DNA of 8,211 nucleotides from Caryophanales bacterium UBA6985 (GTDB lineage: Bacteria > Bacillota_I > Bacilli_A > RF39 > UBA660): assembly GCA_002450035.1 (NCBI GenBank), contig DJYF01000047.1:1-8211 (forward strand). Direction: 5' to 3'. Under the pieces are notes generated by a model that did not search any database, was not told the origin of the DNA, and worked only from the letters and a program-made list of their open reading frames with translations. Position 1 is the first letter of the stretch. Every line of letters begins with the position of its first letter. Below, one piece after another: positions 1 to 8,211 of the stretch. Made by a program: the position numbers and the translations under genes.

Positions 1-3000
1 ATATTTCTATTATAAGGAGAGTTATTATCTATATTTTGCATATTTACAAAATTATTATTATTATTCATGAATTCAGAACTTCTATAATTATTACCCATAT
101 TATTATTAATCATATTCATATACATATTCTCTCTACCAACATTAGCCCAACTATTAACCGCATGAGTAAGATTAACTTGTTTAGCAGCATTAGCAGCTTG
201 TTGTTCAGATTGATAATATCTAAGAGCATCAGATAATGCTTGATAACCAAATCTCTAAGCGTTTTGTTGATTGATAGCATTGATTTTTTGAGCTTCTAAA
301 CCACCCATAGTATCCTAATAAGCTCCTCTATTATTATAATCAGCTACCATCCTTCTATTAGCAATATCCTACTCTGAGACTCCTTGTCTGATTTTACCAA
401 TATTTGCTAAGGCACTGTTTAACGCAGAAGTATTACCTGCTATTCCTGCGCCAATATTAGCACCAGCTATATTGTTTATGTTTCTATTAGCAGAAGCAAA
501 TGCGTTTTGAGCCTATAATAAATCAGCATTTAAGTTTATAGGTCTATACTCTAATGGCTAGAATACAGGATTATATCTAACAGCAGGTGTTTTACCTTGC
601 TATGAACTCTATGCTAATAACTATTGATAAGGAGTTAAATCAGGTTTATTAGTAAGACCTAAAGCATCAGTCAGTGTTGCAATAGAAGAGAAAGCAAGTG
701 GTGCATAACGCATCCAAGTTGGTAAATTATTCCAATTGTTTAATCTCCATTCATCTTCTCTTTGTCTTCTAGCTAAATCATCAGCATACTCTTTATCAAA
801 TTTTTCTTTGTACGCAGCATAAGCTTTATCATTAGTAAATTTGTCCTACAAATATAACTATTCTGCAACATTCTATTCTGCTGGAGTTAACTATTCAAAC
901 GCATCACTAGTTGGGTCTACAGCTACTGCTTTATCAAAATCTACATTAGCATAATTAACAAAGTCATCATCATATGAAGCATTTTCGTTGATTAAACCCA
1001 TATCTATTGCTTCATCTATATCTTCTTCAGATGCACTACTTAATAATTCTCTAAGTCTAGCACTAGGTATAATACTATTTAATTCTCTTAATCTTTCATA
1101 ATTCTATCTTGCTAGCTTTTCTTCATTTGCTCTAAATTCATTTAATAATTTACCTTGTACCTATGGGTCTGTACTACCATAAGATGATAAATAATCTAAA
1201 ATATCATCTACAGTACTGTTGTCATTAAAATTATAATTTAAATCTCTTAAATCTTTATTACCTTTAAACCCTCTAGATAATGCAAAATTACTTGGAGTAC
1301 TAGCAACAGCTTTAAAATACTAAGGACCAACCCAATCATAATGTTTAGATTTAGCTTTGTCAACAACAGGCTTTCCATCATCACCAAGTACAATTTTTCC
1401 TTTGTTGTCTTTTTTATATACTGGGTCATCATACCCTTCACCTCTTAAACCTAATAGATTTTTAAGATATGCTGTACGTTCTTCCCCTTCCTTCATTCCA
1501 GGGAATGTATTGTGTATTATATTATAAAATAATCTAGCAGCATCTTTATAATCCATTATATCACTATCTATATAATGGTATAGTAGATTAGCTACAGATT
1601 TATTGTCGTCAAATTTAGTATTGTTATATATAGACTCTAAATCAGACAAACCTTTTATATTTCTTTTAAAACCGTATTGAGTTACATCTAATGGTGTAGT
1701 TGCAGTAGCTGGAGTTGTTTGAGTTTTATTAGAAGTTGTTTTCTTTTTTCCACCACCATTTATACTTGCTAATAAATTTTGGTCAGCAAATAAACCCTGT
1801 GGATTAAATTCTAAAGAAGGTGTAAAACTATTTCCATAATCAGCTAATTCTTGTGGTACAATATCGGATAAAAGAGTTGCTTGTGAATAATCTGGTAATT
1901 GCTATACCTATGCTGTTGATTGTGGATTATATCTATTCCAAAATCTAGTAGCATAATTTCTTCTATCATACATACCCTGTCCACCAGATATTTCATAATG
2001 TTTATCCCACAATGCAGCAACATCAGCAGGATTTGTTAATCCTTTTGACGCATTAAGAAAATTAGTAAATCTTTTTTGAATAGCTTTACCTTTGCCTTTA
2101 TTAGAACCTTTAATATTACCAGTTAAACCATCTATGAGAAACTGTAATTGCTATTTAGGTCCATATCCACCATAATTAGAAACAATATAATCTTTTATAT
2201 GTTTATCATTTTGAACATAACCCCAATGAGTTCTATTAGAAGCATTAGGATTAAAACTACTCTCTAAAGCAATATTACCAAGTACACCTGCAGCAACAAT
2301 AGGGTCAACACCAGCATTTATAAATTGTTGATATATAGGTCTACTTAATTCATACATTTGTTCCCAATCTCTATCACTTTTATATTTAGATTTAGAATTA
2401 CCACCTGTTTTAAATAAATTTATAGTAGGTATATATCTCATCCAATTAGGTATAGTATTACCACCATTATCAAATTTGTTTATCTTACCACCACAAGCGT
2501 GCCACTTAGCTGCATTTCTAGCAAAGTTAGCTTTTTTGACCATAGCTGAACTATAATTATCTGGATTAGCAAGTACTTGTGAAGCAAATTCCTATACTCC
2601 CATACCATGTTTAGTAGCAGCTGCTGTAAATGTACCTCTTTTACTTGGTTTGATATACATACTACCTCCATTAGCAGCCATTATTGGTTGTTCTTCCATA
2701 CCCTATTCCTACATCATTTGTTGTTGATATGGGTCTTCCATCATCTATGGCTACTCACCATCCTGTTGTAACATAGCAAGTTGCTATAACATTGCCATAA
2801 CTTCACGAGGGTCCATCTTATCTAAAGCTTGTTTTGCTTTAACTTCTTCTTGTATATCTGCTAACTTACCACCCATAGCTTTTAAACTTCTTTGACTTAT
2901 TGGGTCATTAGGTCTTTCTTCAGATTCTTTTGCTATCATCTTTGATACATCTGCAAAAGATTTCTTCCATATCTTACCACCTAATGTAAATTCATCTTTG

Positions 3001-3962
3001 TATCTTTTAGGGAATTTTATTCTCCTGCTAAATACATAATCGTCTAATATGGTTTCACCTTCTTCAACCATATTAGGAGTACCTTGTGGGTCTACACCAT
3101 ATTGTACTCCCTAATTAGGATTCTATTCATGTGAACCACCATTGTTTACTTCAATAAAACCATTGGTAAATAAACCACCATGAGTAAATCCACCATTGGC
3201 AAAAAACCTATTACCAAATGGTGTCATTGGTCCACTAATCATATTTAATGGTCCACCATTGGCAGTCATATTTACATTACCCATACCATCATTACTTATT
3301 GCATTTCTAACTAAATTATTCTAATAATTTGCATATGCTAACAACTCACTGTTATTAGCTCTAGCATTAGCATTTAAAGTAGCATTGTTTATCTCATTCA
3401 TCTTATCAGCTACAGCATGACTAAATGGTCCTTCTTTACCTAAATAACCCTTACTTACATTACCTAATTGTTTATTAGCTAAAGAACCTGCTAACAATGA
3501 TGCTGTATTGCTATAATCACCAAACTGCCAATTATTTCTATCAGCTACAGCTTTTTCAGCAGCAGCAACATTAGCATCATTGAATTTATGTCCCCATAAA
3601 GCATTAACACCCTAACCTAACAATGCTAAACCTTTGCCTGCCCAACCTATAGGTCCAGGTATATTACCTGCTATATTACCTATACCAGACATAATATTAC
3701 CAGCAGTAGTTGAGAGACCGTTACTATTTATTAAATTACCTGCTAAATCAGCACCTGCTGATATACCTGCATTTAATAAACCATAATTCTATCCACCCCA
3801 CTTACTATTATAATCTTTAAACCACTATTTAAAACTACTTTTGTTTGTTAGTTCTACTGAAGGTGGTATTCCACCTTCTATGGCATCTGGAAAAGGGCCA
3901 ACTGATGCAAATTTAGGGTTAGTTGAACCAGAAACTAACACACATACTATTTTTACAGCCAT
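1..3962 (-). CDS. crAss-like phage internal virion / cargo protein with lysozyme-like domain, TAG read as Gln (3' partial)
   Basis: The ATG at 3962-3960 opens a frame of at least 1,320 codons that leaves the left edge without a stop. It has 30 in-frame TAG and no TAA or TGA. Order of parts: N-terminus MAVKIVCVLVSG; a Gly/Ala/Ile-rich stretch (61-124) that could be membrane-active; a conserved-looking block ending in VEEGETILDDYVFSRR (276-314); a Met/Gln-rich linker (389-427); a lysozyme-like domain (533-678) with candidate catalytic Glu567; a charged middle; LPTWMRYAP (1080-1088); an Ala/Asn/Gln-rich helical region; and an Asn-rich tail. The start is fixed by its position one base after the upstream stop. 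By order and content it matches the cargo or internal virion protein after the muzzle gene in crAss-like phages (PhicrAss001 gp45 position, from memory). Likely role: packaged protein ejected at infection, helping cross the host envelope. The function is inferred. Other large structural roles remain possible. Confidence 0.85.
1929..2366 (-). other. Lysozyme-like (phage tail lysozyme type) domain inside the cargo protein
   Basis: Residues about 533-678 of the cargo protein. The signature is GVLGNIALESSFNPNA, which matches the G-x-x-GN-x-x-x-ES-x-FNP core of phage tail lysozymes (the Phage_lysozyme2 type, from memory). The Glu of ALES, residue 567, is the candidate catalytic acid. It is followed by HWGYVQ, where relatives carry a Gly-Leu-x-Gln-Trp-like segment, and by a C-terminal part with LWDKHYEISGG and RRNYATRFWNRY, which resembles the closing helices. 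The codon for the Gln after GYGPK is TAG (2151-2153), so a standard-code caller truncates the domain there. The predicted action is local peptidoglycan cleavage during DNA entry. A role in host lysis is less likely, because the domain is embedded in a giant structural protein. Confidence 0.75.
2703..2798 (-). other. Met/Gln-rich low-complexity linker of the cargo protein
   Basis: Residues about 389-420 run MLQQLAMLQQDGEQPQMMED followed by PYQQQMMQEQ. Five of the Gln positions are TAG (plus-strand triplets starting at 2703, 2709, 2745, 2751 and 2784) interspersed with CAA and CAG. The mix of TAG and CAA side by side in a Gln-rich run supports reading TAG as glutamine. It probably works as a flexible linker between the conserved block and the lysozyme-like domain. 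Confidence 0.5.
3021..3137 (-). other. Conserved-looking block of phage structural proteins (EQNP...VEEGE...DYVFSRR)
   Basis: Residues about 276-314 of the cargo protein read from GSHEQNPNQG through VDPQGTPNMVEEGE to DDYVFSRR. I recall closely similar blocks (Glu-Gln-Asn-Pro, then Asp-Pro-x-Gly-x-Pro-Asn-x-Val-Glu-Glu-Gly-Glu, then Asp-Tyr-Val-Phe-Ser) in large virion proteins of Bacteroidales phages. Two Gln in the block are encoded by TAG (3111-3113 and 3123-3125), and one of them lies in the EQNP element. Its function is unknown to me. Confidence 0.55.
3591..3782 (-). other. Gly/Ala-rich hydrophobic segment of the cargo protein
   Basis: Residues 61-124 are dominated by Gly, Ala, Ile, Leu and Asn and have almost no charge (one Asp and one Lys over about 64 residues), with short repeated units such as AGNI and GIGNIAGNI. 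Low charge and flexible, mildly hydrophobic composition would suit a membrane-interacting part of an ejected protein. This is inference from composition only; there is no clean 20-residue transmembrane helix. Confidence 0.4.
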
Positions 3963-3982
3963 ATTATTCTAAACTCTACACG
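3960..3982 (-). promoter_or_regulatory. TAA-T-ATG gene junction, probable translational coupling, no clear Shine-Dalgarno site
   Basis: The muzzle gene stops with TAA at 3966-3964, one base follows, and the cargo gene starts with ATG at 3962-3960. The 20 bases before the ATG on the minus strand (3982-3963) are A/T-rich and lack a GGAGG-like site. That is usual for Bacteroidetes and their phages, where initiation often relies on A/U-rich leaders. The spacing suggests terminating ribosomes restart on the second gene. Confidence 0.55.
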
Positions 3983-6900
3983 TTAATATTCATTAATTCT
4001 ATCTTTGTATCAACAGTATCAGGTACAAAAGTTAATTTAAACTTAGCCCAATTGTTCCTAATTCTGTTATCATCGCTATCCTTATCTATTTGAATAGCCC
4101 AAGTTCTGAACTTTCTTTGTATATTAAACATATCTTCTTCCACTAATTCTAATGTCTTTTCTACTTTCTAGAATGGAGTCCATACCTTTAATTGATTGAA
4201 AGTTCTATTAGGTAGATATTTATAATATTTATCCTCATAATCCTCAAAGTCATCATTATCAGTTATATTGCTTACTTGATATGCATCTTGTACATAATTA
4301 ATATTAGTAAATGTTTTATCAACTAAGAATGATTCACCTTTGTCTATAAAGGTTATATAACTGTTATCTTTTGTTTCTTTATCATAGAAACTGTTATATT
4401 CACCTTTAAAGTTTTTCCATAACTTAGGATTATTTACAGGATATAAACTATAAAAATCATCTCTAATGTTAAACATAGCGGGAGTGTGTTCATAGCTATA
4501 GAATGATGTAAACTCCTACATTGTCAACGAGAATACCAAACATAAAGTATCATTTACAAAGTATATCTCATTGTTAAGCTTATCATTAAATGTTACAAAG
4601 TTACTAAAATCTTCTGGATTCCATACATCAAATAAGTTGTATTTTTTCATAAATGAAATAAATGCCTTACTGTTTGTTAGGTTTACAGGTGCAGGAGATT
4701 CTTTACTGCCTAATGACCAAAACATCACACTGCTGTTTACATTATCTATAAAAGCAATACCATTAGCACTTGCATTTATTGACCATTTGTTTATACAACC
4801 TACATCATCTAATAACTTTCTAACACCAGTAACCTTTTGACTATTACTTATTTCAACAGGTACACCTTCAGTAGTAGTCATTTGCATTTGTTCATTATAT
4901 AATATTTGAGATATACATCTGTCTTGGAATACAAGTAACTAATCATTATAGTTTAATATTTTTCTAATCTATCCTTCGTTACCATCAAATTCCTATACAT
5001 TAGCTGCTGTAACTCTAGTCCACTCATCAACTAAACTACCACTATTCTTAGTTAATGACCAAGTAACTTGATTAGGATAATAATATGTATTAGTATAATT
5101 TGGTGTTACTTTATATGACCAGAAGTTATCCATTTGATTATATACATCATTGAACTTATTAGCATTCTATGTATTAACTAATGTCTAATCATAGAAGTTT
5201 CTATAACTATCATATCTACCATTTAAGTTGGTATGACTTTCTATCATAACTGATGCATAATCATGTACACTTTGTTCATCTTGATTTGTTTTTTCCTGTG
5301 TTTTTAAGCAATCCCATCTACTATACCAAGTATCACCATAATTAGTATAAACAGTTTGATTATCTATATCATGAGGTTCCATTATAGGGATAAAGATATT
5401 GCTGTTTAATACAGGGTCTTCATCACTACTAGGATTCTATATAGTACCACCATATCGACTTTCTACCTCTCTAGTTAATTCACCTATATGGAAATATGAT
5501 TTAGTTATAGAATTAGAAGTTAAGTCATAAATACTTTTAACTATATCTTGATATGCTTGAGTATTATCCCATTTAGGATAATATGTAGTACCTAAACTTG
5601 GTTCTGTATGTTCTGCATTAACAGAAGGTAATGTGTATAATTTATATACTCCATTTTCTTCTGTTCTATTTATTGGTATTATTACATGAGTATCGCTGTC
5701 ATATCTAATTTGTATAGGGTCTGTGCCATAAACAATAGGAAGATATGAAGTATTAGGATACCTTTCTTTTGTTGTAGTAGCATCAGGAACAAAGATACCA
5801 GGAACAGTTTCATCACCACTTTCTTTATAGTGAGTATGATAATAGCTACTTAATTTTTTAAATATGTTATTTTCAGAGTCTTCATCCAATATATATAAAT
5901 CATATCCTACTTCTAAATTTTCTACAGTCTTTAATCCATTTTTTAATCTTACAAAAGTTCTAGCTATATCTGGATTACCTATATATGACCTTGTCTAACC
6001 ATCTTGTAAAAAAGTTATAAGGTTGTTAGTTTTGTTATAAACATAAGAAATTCCTTCATTACATTTATACTAACTGCTATAATAATTTGTGACATTACAT
6101 AACCATTTCTTAGCAAAAACTTTTTTATAAGTAGCACTCCTATTTTCTCCTTCTGTATTATCTTCATTGTTTAAAGAACCTGTACTATGCCAAGAATAAA
6201 TAGGGAAGTTAAATAACTAAGGATTTGCTGCTCCTTTGGCAATGTTTATTTGCCAAATCATATAATCAATATCTATGTGTTTAAAGTGTGCCCAAGCAGA
6301 TTCTCTTGAAATAAAAGTCCTATCTCTAATTACACTTCTATTGCCATCTTTATTCTTAACATGAACTAAACTATCAGTAAACAAATCTCTAGTGAGTTTA
6401 AAATTCATACCAGCGTGATATATATTAAATATACCATTACGTTTAACAGTACAATTAGGACTAGAACCTGTATTTATTAATTCAAGATAAGTGTTATCTA
6501 ACAAAGAATCTACTTCTGTATATCCAACAAGATTCAAATTTATATTAGGATTATTATTTATAATATAATAATTATTATCTATATCTGGACTATATAGATT
6601 TAATATAGAATGGTCTACTCTAAATTCTGACAACTAACCACCCTCATATGGTACATCATTTGTTGATACCTTCTTTATATAATCTGTTAAGTCAACAGAA
6701 GTTGCAGAAAGAAAAGTATTAGAATGTTCATCGTTGTCAGATGTAATTACTATCTATATATCATGTTGGCTACTAAACCAATTAGTTAATCCTGTTTTTA
6801 TACCAGTATCTAAATTTCCAGATACTAAAAATTTCCAATATATAGAATCTACAGGCTAACTGGAAAAAGCTACAGTTATAGCACTCACAACAGCATCAAC

Positions 6901-8211
6901 AGCTGCAGCATTGAGAGTAGTTCCATCTAAATCTGTAGTGCTATTTCCATTATACAATACTCTGTTTGTAATATGTATGTATTCTAAATTTAAATTATTT
7001 TTAAATATCTAACAGTCTTTTAAAGTTATTGTAAAATCAAAATCTGTCTATTCTTCTTCAATAGCATCACCTGCATCTACAGTTATTGTAAATCGTATGT
7101 TAGCAGGACCCAATGTATCCTATGGTGTTATATCTTCTCCTTCTGCTGATTCAGTATACCATTTCAAACCACTATAATCTGGTATATCTGAAGTTTTCAT
7201 TCCTGCTTGTAATTCTGGCTAATAATGATTACTGTCTGGTTCCCCATAAGGAATAAGCTAATTATGATTGTGTGCAATATTGCTGTTAAAAGGTCTAAGA
7301 AACCAAGAGCTATAACTGAATGGTACATTAAATGTTCTATCAGATACTTCATATATAGTAGGTATTACTATACCCTAACTAACAACAGACCTATCATTAG
7401 CTGTAGGATTAACCATTAAAAATCTATACTTTTTATATTTAGACATAACACTAATATCTGAATCTGGTGTATATTTTAACTGTATTGTATAGACATCATC
7501 TCCATCCTATAATTGTGAACAATCTACTGTATAATCGTCTATATATATTGGCTAACTCCAACATCCATATTTATTCTAAAGTTGTACAGCTATTCTATAA
7601 GTTTCCCCTGCCTTAAAAGTTCTTATAATATCAGCATCTGCATTATGTTTATATGGTGTTAAAGTGTTTAAATTATATCCTATATGTTCATTTGTAAATA
7701 CTAACTTATCTTTAAAATAATTCTATATCTCCTCTATATTATCAGGTAATGCTAATATTTCTTCATTAATATCACCTAAAAACAAAGTATTAGCTTTCTA
7801 ATCAAGAGTGCTAGGTTTAATAGGATACTTCTAAAACAACAAAGCGGTAGCATCATAAGTGCTACCTACATTAGTATCTATAATAGTTACTGTATCATTT
7901 GTAGGTACTTCGTTAAGTATTAAACAAGTAGGCTATGCGTCTAATGATGTTCTAATAAGTTGATAACATCTAATGTAGTCAAAACTATCATCAACATTAC
8001 TAATTGTTATTTTAAATGCACAATTAACATATTCTTGTGGGCCAGCAGCTCTGTCTTTATACTATATACTTTTTAATTTAGTTACATAGAATATATTACT
8101 TTCTGCACCTAATTTGTTTACATAAGTAAAAGCATATTGTACTACACCTGCAGGAAACTAACCATTACCATCTATCTGTTCAACAGTAACATTTTCTTCT
8201 AACTTTAATTC
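3964..8211 (-). CDS. crAss-like phage stabilization / muzzle protein, TAG read as Gln (5' partial)
   Basis: This frame is open from the right edge to a TAA at 3966-3964, giving 1,415 visible codons with 30 in-frame TAG and no internal TAA or TGA. The N-terminus lies off the window. Residues are numbered from the first visible codon. The first half holds beta-rich, fibronectin-like segments: PAGVVQYAFTYVNKLGAES (20-38) and FKAGETYRIAVQLQNKYG (about 199-216). The second half carries the blocks I recognise from crAss-like 'stabilization' proteins: YGDTWYSRWDCLKT (958-971), IESHTN (990-995), VDEWTRVTAANVQEFDGNEG (1061-1080), then LLVFQD, and near the C-terminus RKFRTWAIQI and NNWAKFKLTF. In PhicrAss001 this family (gp44, from memory) forms the muzzle at the tail tip. 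The very large size fits that family. The virion role is inferred from resemblance, and family membership is fairly secure. A broken-gene reading is unlikely because only TAG interrupts the frame. Confidence 0.87.

Noticed and set aside
36..236. Plus-strand 66-codon ORF (Ile/His-rich)
   Set aside because: It is the antisense of the Asn/Met/Ala-rich end of the cargo gene, and its composition simply mirrors AAT and ATG codons on the other strand.
1247..1441. Minus-strand ORF in another frame (similarly 2480-2671)
   Set aside because: Both are shifted-frame shadows of the cargo gene. The main frame stays open through both places, so no frameshift is needed.
4571..4840. Plus-strand 89-codon ORF
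   Set aside because: It lies fully inside the muzzle gene on the opposite strand, opposite a stretch that has no TAG codons, and shows no recognisable motif.
7225..7419. Plus-strand 64-codon ORF
   Set aside because: It is antisense to a continuous stretch of the muzzle gene and has no motif or start context.
1..8211. Degraded or pseudogene region with many stop codons
   Set aside because: All in-frame interruptions are TAG. There are none of the TAA, TGA or frameshifts that decay would give, and protein motifs continue across the TAG positions.
1..8211. TGA recoded as Trp in addition to TAG
   Set aside because: No in-frame TGA occurs in either gene. Tryptophan is encoded by TGG.
1..8211. 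Suppressor tRNA gene, CRISPR array, insertion sequence or terminator hairpin
   Set aside because: I found no cloverleaf-like segment, regular direct repeats with spacers, transposase motif or GC-rich hairpin followed by T's. The two genes fill the window.

Overview
The window is AT-rich. It looks like part of the structural (virion) module of a crAss-like phage (Crassvirales), a group of tailed phages of Bacteroidales. In the standard code it seems almost empty: no minus-strand frame stays open for more than 150 codons. Nearly every interruption on the minus strand is the single codon TAG. If TAG is read as an amino acid (glutamine, as in translation table 15 used by some crAss-like phages), the whole window resolves into two very long minus-strand genes with a 1-nt gap. 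I walked both frames by hand: 60 in-frame TAG codons, no internal TAA or TGA, about 2,735 codons. The phage assignment rests on protein patterns I recognise from memory; no database search was run.

The layout in transcription order (right to left) is as follows. From 8211 to 3964 lies the 3' part of a giant gene (at least 1,415 codons, N-terminus off the right edge). It resembles the crAss-like 'stabilization' or muzzle protein, the family of PhicrAss001 gp44. After TAA-T-ATG, a second giant gene runs from 3962 past the left edge (at least 1,320 codons, C-terminus missing). It resembles the internal virion or cargo protein that follows the muzzle gene in crAss-like genomes (PhicrAss001 gp45 position), and it carries a lysozyme-like domain in its middle.

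The two genes fit one job. The muzzle closes the distal end of the short tail. The following gene encodes a protein probably packaged in the virion and released at infection, with a muralytic domain to open the cell wall locally. The tight spacing suggests one late transcript and coupled translation.

There is no intergenic stretch over 300 bases. I saw no tRNA, rRNA, CRISPR array, insertion sequence, promoter or terminator. The suppressor tRNA(CUA) or release-factor gene expected to support TAG recoding is not in this window.
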